Positions 23,110 to 32,638 of a stretch of DNA of 64,000 nt are shown in pieces (the first letter of the stretch is position 1; each line of letters starts with the position of its first letter). The stretch covers positions 34,105,158-34,169,157 of the forward strand of contig NC_080042.1 in assembly GCF_012489685.1 (NCBI RefSeq), given 5' to 3'. The notes under the pieces were generated by a model. It searched no databases, was not told the DNA's origin, and saw only the letters and a program-made list of their open reading frames with translations. Origin of the DNA: Lotus japonicus. Lineage: Eukaryota > Streptophyta > Magnoliopsida > Fabales > Fabaceae. The translations under genes were made by a program, and so were the position numbers.

Positions 23110-23120
23110 CCTATTTAAAG
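23110..23120 (-). promoter_or_regulatory. TATA-type box in front of copy D
   Basis: CTTTAAATAGG on the minus strand, with the same upstream CCGGAACTATTCAA tandem repeat as in copy A (about 23138-23165). Confidence 0.55.
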
Positions 23121-23302
23121 AAAAATTTGGTCACTGTTTGAATAGTTCCGGTTGAATAGTTCCGGTAGACGGTACTATTTGACGGGCACTATTTGCTACA
23201 GTAAAAAGTTCTACTGTTGCTACAGTGGAATACAATAATTGAGATTGAATTATTACAAAACATAATGATAAAAGACGACAAAGCTTTTAGCAGAGGTCAT
23301 CT

Positions 23303-24703
23303 TCACTTGATTCCAGTGTTTCCGGGACAAGATCTGACCCGAAAGAAGATTGTGAGGAAGTTTTCTGCTGAGGGGCCTTTGAGGATGAGGCCTGCTCCTT
23401 TGGCTCTTTTTTCTTTCAATAATTGCAGAGCTGTTTGGAGATTCTTCAGCAAGTCTTCTTCTGTTGAAGCTCCTGCGAGGGCCGCTGTGATGTGGGCCTT
23501 TTGATTGAGCAAGAGACTAGATTGCGGATTGACATGCTTAAGGCACTTTTGGTTAGACTTAAACCACTGATTGACATTCTCCTTATGAGCTTTGGAAGCA
23601 TCAAAGACCTTCCACCATTTGATTAAGGGTTGTTTGTGGAGAATTGGTTGGGCTTTTGTCTTGAGACCATAACGCCAGGCAAATACCCAAGAAAGGGAAA
23701 AGATTGTGTAAAAATTCAAACAATCAGGATAATTGTTTAAATCTTTATTCCAATGCTTTAAAAAATGATTGTAACCCTCAAGAACTTCAGAGGGAAAGAT
23801 TTCCGTAGTAGGTTCAAAGAAATCCCACCAAGAGTGAAACCAATTTGGAAAAGAATATTTGTTGGACCATTTAAAATAAATGAGCCAAGAGTGTTTGAAA
23901 TTCTGATTTTGTAGACCAAGGATTGTATTCTCCCAAGCTTTCATATAGTGCCAATAGTTGAAACCTACAGGGTCAAAGTTCTGAGAGAATTTTTTGTAAC
24001 CATTTGGATTAGGTCCAAAGTCAGTGGGACGAAGGACACGGAGAATTTGGAGTGTAGAATGAGTGATAAGGGAGTTATCAGATTTATCCCTAAAGTGTTT
24101 GATTTCTACACTGTTTGTATCTATAAGGATAAACTCATAGAAAATTTGGGATTTGTTTGGGTGAATGGGATCAAGGTGATTTGGGAAGAGTTTAATGCCA
24201 ATTTTGTTGGCAAGGTCGACTCCTCCAGAGCTATCCCACCATTCTGGTTCAATAAAAGTTTGGAATTTGGAGTTTATTTTGGCTAGATAACCGGTATTTT
24301 GGTTGGGTTGACTGGGTTGAGCAACAACGGGTTTTTTCCCGCAATGAGTTGCTAAGGTTTTGGTTTTATCAATGATGGCTTGGAGAGATTGAAGGTCATC
24401 ATCTTCTTCTGTCATGCTAGCCCAGGATTTTTTGGGTAAATTGATGAGTCCCTGAGGAACATTATCCAGGCCTGCTTGTTTGAGGGCAAGGAGAGTTGGA
24501 ATTGATAAAGCATAATCTGCTTTGGTTTGTTTTGGTTGGGGAGATTGATTCTGAGCAGTGGGCTCAGATTTTTGTTTTTGGACAGTGGGTCCAGATTGAT
24601 GGGCAGTGGGCCCAGAGAGGATTAAGTCAGAAATTGTAATACCTTTGTTCTTGTGAGAACCTCTGCCTCTTCCTCTGGATGAGGAAGAGCCTTTGGAGGC
24701 CAT
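23303..24703 (-). CDS. Copy E ORF2, viral protein of unknown function (subtype I)
   Basis: 466 codons from ATG 24703, one base after the ORF1 stop. Nearly identical to copy A ORF2, with a few substitutions such as WDYMKAW to WHYMKAW. It carries the same one-base insertion near the 3' end, giving the same alternative C-terminus instead of the acidic tail of copy D. Otherwise the frame is fully open. Function unknown; no enzymatic motif visible. Confidence 0.82.
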   Translation of the reverse strand: MASKGSSSSRGRGRGSHKNKGITISDLILSGPTAHQSGPTVQKQKSEPTAQNQSPQPKQTKADYALSIPTLLALKQAGLDNVPQGLINLPKKSWASMTEEDDDLQSLQAIIDKTKTLATHCGKKPVVAQPSQPNQNTGYLAKINSKFQTFIEPEWWDSSGGVDLANKIGIKLFPNHLDPIHPNKSQIFYEFILIDTNSVEIKHFRDKSDNSLITHSTLQILRVLRPTDFGPNPNGYKKFSQNFDPVGFNYWHYMKAWENTILGLQNQNFKHSWLIYFKWSNKYSFPNWFHSWWDFFEPTTEIFPSEVLEGYNHFLKHWNKDLNNYPDCLNFYTIFSLSWVFAWRYGLKTKAQPILHKQPLIKWWKVFDASKAHKENVNQWFKSNQKCLKHVNPQSSLLLNQKAHITAALAGASTEEDLLKNLQTALQLLKEKRAKGAGLILKGPSAENFLTIFFRVRSCPGNTGIK

Positions 24704-24704
24704 C

Positions 24705-27700
24705 TTATGATCTGCCCTGCAAATATTCACGAGTGAGGAAATCAGGGAGAGAATTTGAAGATCCTTTTATATATTCAATTTCAAAGTCAAAAACACTTAA
24801 AATAGCTTGCCATCTGGCGAAGATATGTTTTGAAGCTAAGTTTTTGACATCTTTTTGTAAAATCTCTTTGGCAGATTTGCAGTCCACCCGGACCAAGAAT
24901 TTTTGATTGATCAAATCAGATTGAAATTTTGAAATAGACAAAACGATTGCTAAAACTTCTTTTTTGACAGTAGAATAATTCTGCTGAGCAGGGTTCCAAT
25001 GTTTTGAAGTAAAAGCAATAATTTGTTCCTTGTCAGAAACCCTTTGTTTCAAAATGCCACCAAAACCAATATCAGAGGCATCAGTTTCAATAATTTTGAA
25101 AGCTTGAGGATTAGGGAGATAAAGACAAGGGAGATTCTTGACACGAAGTTTGATTTGTTTGACCACATTGGTATGAATATCGGACCAAGGTGGAGGATCC
25201 TTCTTGAGTCTATCATGAAGGGGTTTGATTATGGTACTGAGTTGAGGACAGAAATCCGCAACATAATTGAGACAACCCAAGAATCTCTGTAATTGGGTTT
25301 TGTCAATGATTTGATCAGGGAATTTATCAGTGAACTCGATGGCTCTATTGATCGGAATGATGGTTCCTCGGTGGATATTGTGACCAAGGAATCGGATTTT
25401 GGTTTGGAACAAACTGACTTTTGTCTTGGAAACAGCCAAGCCATTCCTTTTGATTACAGAGATGAACGTATTGAGATGTTTGAAATGTTGATCAAGAGTT
25501 TGGGAAAAGATTAGAACATCGTCAATGTAGACAATAGTGAATTTGGAATAAGGATTGAAGATTTCGTTCATAATCCTTTGGAATTCAGAAGGGGCGTTCT
25601 TTAGCCCAAAAGGCATAACGTTCCACTCATACTGCCCAAAAGGAACAGTAAAAGCAGTTTTATACCTATCCTTCTCTTGCAATTGGATTTGCCAAAATCC
25701 AGATTTCATGTCGAATTTTGAAAAGACCTTAGCATCATGCAGTCTGGCTAAAAGATCTTTCTTGTTGGGGATAGGATATCTAATCCAACAAAGGGCTTGA
25801 TTGAGAGGTTTGTAGTTAATAACCAGCCTAGGGGTTCCTCGTTCTATCTCAGCTTGTTTGTTGACATAGAAGGCTGCACAGGACCAAGGGCTCTTACTCC
25901 TGCGAATAAGTTTCTTTTCAAGGAGATCATTGATTTCCTTTTGGCAGAAATGAAGAAGTTCTTCATTGATTTGAATAGGTCTAGCCTTGGTTGGGATCTG
26001 TTTGTCTGAAAATTCTTTTTCATAAGGAAGTTCCACCATATGGCTCTTCCTTTCCCAAAAAGCGTTGGGTAGATCAGAACAGATGCTGGATTGAATATTT
26101 TCCAAAATATCCTCAATCCTTGATTTAACAGAAGGTTGTTGCAATTGTTCCTCAATGGTTCTGTAAGAGATTTCTTCCTTGAGGAAGTTGATCTGCTTCT
26201 CCTTGTAGGATATGACGTTCAAAGTCTTATCTATGGGAGGTTCAGAGAATTTGAACAAGATAGGTTGTCCAAGATGCTGAACAGTGATGCCGTTTTCGTC
26301 AGTATTATAGGGGAAGAGTTTCTTAATGAAAGGGGTCCCTATAATGATTTTTTGACTCAAATTTCTGACTAACAGAAATGGAGTTTCGATTTCAAGACTA
26401 CCATTTTTGATGATAGCTGAGGGGATTTTATACTTGATCTTTAGTCTAGATCCTTCAGCAGCGCTGAGCTTCTCAGTTGTTTTCTCAAAATATCTGGTGG
26501 GAATGAGTCCCTCCGAGATACAACTGGAATCTGCCCCTGTGTCAAAGAGGGCAGGGATTTCGAGAACAAAATCTCCAATGAGGATTTTAACATGGATAAA
26601 GAATTTCTGAATGGTGACCTGGTTAATATTCTCCAGAAAGTCTTCGCAATTGTCGTTAGGAGCAGGATTGGAATCAGGTATAGAAGAATCATCTTCTTCA
26701 TAATTTTTAGTCAGTTTTTCCAAAATAAGTTGCTGACTTTTTTGGATTTGCTTGAGACTTTTGACCTCAGTCTTGAGGGAATTGACTTCAGATTGAAGGT
26801 CTTGAATAGTAACGGGCTTGACCGTAGATTTCTCAAGACGCTTGAAAGTATCTCTAAGATTGAATTTATTGGTGGTTATAGGACTTTTGGGAGGCCTATC
26901 TTCAAGAGTAGATCTGAGGCGTTCCAAATAGATTTTCTTTTCCTCAGGATCAGGGATAGAATTAATAGCTCTGAAGAGAAGATCTTGTTCATTGGTCAAA
27001 GTGTTGATAGACAAGGTATTGACGGAAGATGATGATTGAGAATCATCATTCTGAATTTGATTTAGGTCTTCAGAGACCTCAGAATCCGAAGGATTAGATT
27101 CTTCTTCATCAGAAGTTTGAATGAGAAGATTGTTGATCTTGTCTTCAATTTCAGGTTCAAGATGAAGCTCAGAGATTCTCTTTTTGAGTCTGCAATACCT
27201 GCTAATATGGCCCGGCTTGCCGCAGTTGTAGCAGGTAACATCTTTTCCTTGAGAGGGTCTAGTCTCAGGAGGATTCTTTGGAATTTGCGAAGATTGGGGT
27301 TTTGATCTAGGCTTGGGTTTCCTATGATCATTCCTGCTAGATCTTTTTCTCCATTGTTGTTTGGGAGGAGGATCTTGCTTTCTGGGTTTAGGTTTCTTGG
27401 GACAACCTTGAATTCCAAATTGTTCGCAGAAAGTACCCAAATCCCTGCGATTTTGAGACTTCTCCTTAGTGAGTTGCTGTTGGATTTTGTCATCCTGACA
27501 GATTTTGAGAGCAACTCTTTGAATGATAGCTATGAGCTGTCCATAACTAAGGGTGTGATATGGGATTTCTCCCCCCGGATTTTGGCTTCTAAGTTTCTCA
27601 CGAACTTTGTCGCCAAAAGATTTAGGAAGACCAGCCAGGAATTTCTCTTTCCAGAAGGCTTGTTGGCTGTCTTCACGGGTGTAAACTCTGGTTAGGAAGG

Positions 27701-30299
27701 TATCTTTATACCACCTGAAATCACCCAAAGATTTGCACTTAAGATTGGACAAAAGATCACCAGATCTGTCCTTGATGAGGGAAGGATCTCCAACAAAATG
27801 TTGGGCTATGGTGAAGATTAAGGAGTTGACGGCATCAGAGATGAATTTTCCATCTTCCATGATAGGATTACCTTCTTCATCAGTCTTGACAGCAGTCAAG
27901 ATCTGATCCTTCTCGTCTTGAGTGAGATAATTATCCCACCAACCTTTGAGCTGGCCACAGAAACCAGCAACCAAGACTTCAACGATAAGAGATTCAGGAC
28001 AATTGTTGGCGGTAACATAGGCAGTGGCTACCATAGTCATATTTTGGAGGATTTTGGTGATACCATACTCATTTTCACCATCAACGTTCCATTCATAGAC
28101 ATTGTTGGCACTGAAGCTTTTGAAGTTTGAAGATTCTTCTAGAAGAAGATCAGGAGCAGTAGCTCTAGGATAGTAGAGCTTGGTTTCTTTTCTCCACTGA
28201 TTCTTAGAATTGTGAATGACAGTATTGACAGGAATACTTTTGATAGATTGAACGTCAGATTGAATATCAGAATCAGACTCAACCTTACCATCTTCAATAT
28301 TATTTAAAGAAGTAGAGGTATTACGAGTAGATGTACGAGTTTTTGGAGGAGGAGGAGCAGTAATAGTGGGATTAGAAACTGCTTCCGGAGTAGGTTCCGG
28401 AGTCTCAGGAGGTTCTGGAGTCTCAGGAATAACTTGTTTGAGAAGCTGAAGTTGCTCTACCACCTTTTGGAGGAGCTCATTGTCAGATTCCTTTTTTGCT
28501 CGAAGAGTTTGAGCCGAGTGTCTGGAACGGCTACTGATTTGAAAAGGTTTGAAAAGAGGTTTTTCAAGTTGACATCCTTTAGGGATATCAAGATTGGAAG
28601 AGGAAGGTTCAATCTTGACCTTTTCTTTTCCTTTCCTGGAAGAGGAATCCTGCACTTGGGATTCTCCAAGGATTTGAAGATACTTATTGGTATAATTGGA
28701 TTGTTCCATGAGATCTTTGATGTCTTTACCAGTGACATCACCTTCTTCTTTCCTAGTCTTGAAGGGAGAAGCTAGGACAGGTGTAGATTGAGCTCCTTTA
28801 AGAAGGAAAGGAGTTTTAGGTGGCAGGTTAGAAAGGGTTTCTTTTCCATCCTTATGCTGCCATTTAACCATGTCAATTTGGAAGGGGTAAGATTTCCAAT
28901 TCTTGTTGGCATAATCTTGAAACCATTCAAAAAAGAAGATGTTTTGCTGGGTTTTCTCAAGGAACCCATAGAATTTTTCTTGGATCTTCTTTCTCTTTTC
29001 ACCCTGATACTTTGCAAAGAACCATTTTCTTTGCTTAGTCCATCGGTCAGAGTAGAAATCTGCTTTGATACTTTCTTTGTCGATGAAAAATTCAGTAGTG
29101 ATAGCTCCAATGAAATCAGAAGTTTCTCCAGGGGTTTCTAGAGAAGAATACGTTGGAGATAAGTTGGATTGATGATCTTCATCACCCTTGTCATAGGTAG
29201 TCTTGACAGGAGTGGTATTGACATATCCAGCCAAATGGATAGTAGATCCGTCATGTGAGAGGGAAGGTCGAGCGCTAGACTCGGGCTGGTTCCTTCTAGT
29301 CATAGAAAAAGATCTTCTGGACATGGCAGATTGGAAATCATTTGAGGATGTCCTAATAGATCTAGGGATAGAGAAGGATTTTCTCCTATCAAAGATAAGA
29401 TCTTCTTGACCAGATTGGTGTTGGACGATTTAACGAAACTCAGGAGTTTCAACAGGTTGGGCTGGAGTAGCCTTTTCCAAAGACCATTTCTCTGGAAGGG
29501 TGATATCACTCCATTGGATGGTTTTGGGAACAATAACGTTTGCCTTATCATAATCTGTAAGGAAAAGAGTTGTTTCTCCGGATTTCTCACAATTGGTTCG
29601 CAAGAAGTAAGATTTGATTGAGTTCATTACCTTGTATTGAACCCTGTAGATCAAAGAGATTGGTATGGAATCTTCTTTCATATCAAGGCCGTGAAGGTTG
29701 ATATTTAGGAAGAGAACGTCAAGGATGTTTTTGTCTTCCAGACTGACAGTAAGATCTGGAAAGCAATTGAAAAAGATTGGTCCATTACTCAGGCTGGTTT
29801 CAACCGTTCCTAAGAGGGAGTCATGGAATTGATTATGTCTAATATCCCTAAGACAAAGTAGAACAGAGATGTCCAGAGACTTCCTAGTTAGGGGTTTGAG
29901 ACCAACTTGAACACTACCTATGTGAAGATAGTTGAAGTTCTTGCTGATATGATCTTTGACGCTTTTCTCAGAAAGCAGATGGATTTCTTCATTATCAGAT
30001 CTGAGCTTGTAGGTTTGCTCAACGGTTTTGATGATGAAGTCTGAACGTTTGAAAAAAGATCCGTTTGGTTTGTTGATCTCAGCATGAGAAATTTTTGGAA
30101 TTTCCCAGTTGTCAAGATCTTGATTGATATCTTCAAAATGAATTTCTTCTTTGAAGACAGATTTGGATAATTGATTGGATTGATGAGGATGATCGATAGA
30201 AGAAGAAGAAGGTTGGGAAGATCTGAAAGAAAGCTTAGAAGAGAAAGAGCGAAGCATCATGAAAGATAGATCTTCCTTACCCGTAAGTATCATCACCAT
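24705..30299 (-). pseudogene. Copy E ORF1 polyprotein with one nonsense codon (subtype I)
   Basis: ATG 30299 to TAA 24705, one frame throughout, 1865 codons including the stop. The only break is TAA at 29430-29432, where all other copies have GAA, about 290 codons in, just after the movement domain. Downstream of it come the linker, coat protein, CCHC knuckle, protease (DTGADSS), RT (YIDD) and RNase H, all intact. From the primer site at 30714 to the partial primer site at 22768 is 7946 bp, the best estimate of the viral genome length here. Confidence 0.95.
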
Positions 30300-30727
30300 C
30301 ACCTGGTTCTATAGAAACAGATAAATAAATTAGAAATATAAGTTAGGTTCTGCGTTGTTCTTAATAGTTTAGCAGTATAGATCTGGATCAGACTTAAGCC
30401 ACCACAAAAAGAAACTAAACAAGGACATTAAAAATATTCAGAACTTAATAACATGTCTGTAGTATGGCCAATATAGACTTACTGCCACACAGGGACTTAC
30501 TGCCTTCAACGCCTCCGCTGCAGAGATGATCATAAGTCTGAATAGTAATAATCCTAGAAGGTTTTCAAAAGAGCTTTCATTTTAGTTTAGTTCAAAGTGT
30601 ACTACCAGTCCAGATCCCGACCATAGTGCTTAATTATATAAGAACAGAACAGAGAAATAACTTATATCTAACATATTTAGCATGTTCCTACTTCCCCATC
30701 AGGCTCTGATACCAAGAGGGGGTCGGA
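30300..30727 (-). promoter_or_regulatory. Partial intergenic region of copy E
   Basis: On the minus strand this runs from the primer site (30702-30714) through uORFs, paired GTAAGT donors and acceptor to the ORF1 ATG. The promoter part is absent: viral sequence ends about 13 bp upstream of the primer site. Some 20 bp of non-viral filler (about 30728-30748, with GGATAT twice) joins it to copy F. Confidence 0.8.
30702..30714 (-). promoter_or_regulatory. Primer-binding site (initiator tRNA-Met), copy E
   Basis: TGGTATCAGAGCC on the minus strand, followed by TGATGGGGAAGTAG. Confidence 0.9.
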
Positions 30728-30748
30728 TATTCTATCGGATATACTAAA

Positions 30749-31802
30749 CAAAAAAGTCAGCAACTTATTTTGGAAAAACTGACTAAAAATTATGAAGAAG
30801 ATGATTCTTCTATACCTGATTCCAATCCTGCTCCTAACGACAATTGCGAACTTTCTGGAGAATATTAACCAGGTCACCATTCAGAAATTCTTTATCCATG
30901 TTAAAATCCTCATTGGAGATTTTGTTCTCGAAATCCCTGCCCTCTTTGACACAGGGGCAGATTCCAGTTGTATCTCGGAGGGACTCATTCCCACCAGATA
31001 TTTTGAGAAAACAACTGAGAAGCTCAGCGCTGCTGAAGGATCTAGACTAAAGATCAAGTATAAAATCCCCTCAGCTATCATCAAAAATGGTAGTCTTGAA
31101 ATCGAAACTCCATTTCTGTTAGTCAGAAATTTGAGTCAAAAAATCATTATAGGGACCCCTTTCATTAAGAAACTCTTCCCCTATAATACTGACGAAAACG
31201 GCATCACTGTTCAGCATCTTGGACAACCTATCTTGTTCAAATTCTCTGAACCTCCCATAGATAAGACTTTGAACGTCATATCCTACAAGGAGAAGCAGAT
31301 CAACTTCCTCAAGGAAGAAATCTCTTACAGAACCATTGAGGAACAATTGCAACAACCTTCTGTTAAATCAAGGATTGAGGATATTTTGGAAAATATTCAA
31401 TCCAGCATCTGTTCTGATCTACCCAACGCTTTTTGGGAAAGGAAGAGCCATATGGTGGAACTTCCTTATGAAAAAGAATTTTCAGACAAACAGATCCCAA
31501 CCAAGGCTAGACCTATTCAAATGAATGAAGAACTTCTTCATTTCTGCCAAAAGGAAATCAATGATCTCCTTGAAAAGAAACTTATTCGCAGGAGTAAGAG
31601 CCCTTGGTCACTTGGTCCGATATTCATACCAATGTGGTCAAACAAATCAAACTTCGTGTCAAGAATCTCCCTTGTCTTTATCTCCCTAATCCTCAAGCTT
31701 TCAAAATTATTGAAACTGATGCCTCTGATATTGGCTTTGGTGGTATTTTGAAACAAAAGGTTTTTGACAAGGAACAAATTATTGCTTTTACTTCAAAACA
31801 TT

Positions 31803-31805
<3 letters not shown>
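30749..31805 (+). pseudogene. Copy F: chimeric ORF1 fragment, protease to RNase H with RT deleted
   Basis: Starts in the coiled-coil-like region before the protease, passes through the protease (DTGADSS at about 30949-30970) and reaches the start of RT at about 31609. There it jumps about 690 bp (measured on copy A) to the RT-RNase H connection. The jump is at the shared string CTTGGTC. A 2-bp loss at about 30849 shifts the frame near the start. Left of the jump the sequence is subtype I; right of it (AAACAAAAGGTTTTTGAC) it is subtype II. The fragment ends at 31805 inside RNase H, where a (TA)n tract begins. The YIDD box is missing. Confidence 0.9.

Positions 31806-31842
<37 letters not shown>
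31806..31842. repeat. (TA)n microsatellite at the right edge of the viral array
   Basis: About 18 TA units directly after viral copy F, with a shorter tract at about 32018-32032. Integration of endogenous pararetroviruses at AT-dinucleotide tracts has been reported in rice, so this edge may mark an original integration site. Confidence 0.9.
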
Positions 31843-31845
<3 letters not shown>

Positions 31846-32209
31846 TATTCTCCTAGCATGTCATCGGCTCTAACAATAATTCAGTAATTCAAACAGCACA
31901 CAATTCCAGTCAGGATGAATGTATGCGTGAAATGCAATCAATATGATCCGGATAGTAGTGAAGCATTCCCGTTCTTCACTATTGGTGAAGCATTCCCCTT
32001 CTTCACTAGTGAAGCATTATATATATATATATAAGTATTCTCCTAGCATGTCATCGGCTCTAACAATAATTCAGTAATTCAAACAGCACACAATTCCAGT
32101 CAGGATGAATGTATGCGTGAAATGCAATCAATATGATCCGGATAGTAGTGAAGCATTCCCGTTCTTCACTATTGGTGAAGCATTCCCCTTCTTCACTAGT
32201 GAAGCATTC
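31843..32209. repeat. 190-bp tandem duplication
   Basis: The sequence from AAGTATTCTCCTAGC at 31843 reappears at 32033 with an offset of exactly 190 bp, and matches up to about 32016/32206. The two copies look identical by eye and are separated by the second TA tract. A recent duplication, probably slippage between the TA tracts. Confidence 0.9.
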
Positions 32210-32376
32210 CCCTTCTTCACTATTGATGAAGCATTCTCGTTCTTCATCCTTGACGAAGCATTCCCGTTCTTCGTCGAATGATGCATTGGTGAAGCATTCC
32301 CGTTCTTCACCATCGATGAAGCATTCTCATTCCTCATCGAATTATGCATTGGTGAAGCATTCCCGTTCTTCACCAA
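31956..32376. repeat. Array of about ten short hairpins with co-varying stems
   Basis: Units of 24-30 bp share a ten-base loop (CATTCCCGTT, CATTCCCCTT or CATTCTCGTT) between GAAG and CTTC. The outer stem bases differ between units but stay paired: AGT/ACT (31957), GT/AC (31985), GAT/ATC (32225), GAC/GTC (32252), GGT/ACC (32288), TCGAT/ATCGA (32313, one inner mismatch) and TTGGT/ACCAA (32349). The first units repeat through the 190-bp duplication. There are no unique spacers of constant length and no cas genes, so this is not CRISPR. Confidence 0.85.
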
Positions 32377-32465
32377 ATGATGCATGATGCAATATGGTTA
32401 GCCAAACATCGAATCGTCCTCACAACACAAGCGTTTTGCTTAAAACCCAATTTCTAAACCCAAGA

Positions 32466-32638
32466 GTTAGTGTCGGTCAATACAACACAACTCCAATAAT
32501 AAGACCCAATGTCAAAACCCAGAGTTAGTGTCGGTCAATACAACACCAAAACCCGGAGTTAGTGTCGGTCAATACAACACAACTCCAATAACAAAACCCA
32601 AAGTCAAAGCCCAGAGTCAGTGTCGGTCAATACAACAC
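32466..32638. repeat. Four copies of a 23-bp motif, spaced 58, 34 and 58 bp
   Basis: GTTAGTGTCGGTCAATACAA and its next three bases occur at 32466, 32524, 32558 and 32616 (the last with C for T at base 3). The 58-bp spacing carries an extra CAACTCCAATAA block; the 34-bp one lacks it. This is part of the same gypsy LTR fragment as the hairpin array. Confidence 0.85.

Larger units (their letters stand above)
22282..23302 (-). promoter_or_regulatory. Intergenic region between copies E and D with duplicated primer site
   Basis: On the minus strand this reads: end of copy E ORF2, direct repeats, TATA box (23110-23120), leader, partial primer site (22760-22768), a foreign segment, complete primer site (22684-22696), uORFs, paired GTAAGT donors (22477-22482, 22459-22464 on the minus strand), acceptor at 22291-22292, copy D ATG. 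It is the only complete promoter on the minus-strand side and would drive copy D. Confidence 0.8.
1..31805. mobile_element. Endogenous caulimovirid (florendovirus-like) array of six rearranged genome copies
   Basis: Copies are A (1-4443, +), B (5394-8305, +), C (8306-15262, +), D (15263-22760, -), E (22761-30727, -) and F (30749-31805, +). Each full unit reads intergenic promoter, Met-tRNA primer site, ORF1 polyprotein, ORF2. Head-to-tail repetition within each strand and a tail-to-tail switch at about 15.2 kb are read directly from the coding order. The single long ORF1 holding movement protein, CCHC coat protein, protease, RT and RNase H, plus a second downstream ORF of unknown function, fits florendoviruses as I know them. 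Petuviruses are the nearest alternative. There are no LTRs and no integrase, which excludes a retrotransposon. Caulimovirids do not need integration, so the array probably came from concatemeric or recombined viral DNA captured by host end joining. Family assignment is firm; genus is inferred. Confidence 0.93.

Noticed and set aside
31956..32376. CRISPR-like repeat array
   Set aside because: Plant nuclear context, no constant-length unique spacers, the repeats themselves vary in co-ordinated fashion, and there are no cas genes.
32133..32387. Protein-coding frames of 84-85 aa on both strands over the hairpin array
   Set aside because: They are translations of the tandem repeat with period-driven open frames; no start context and no domain.
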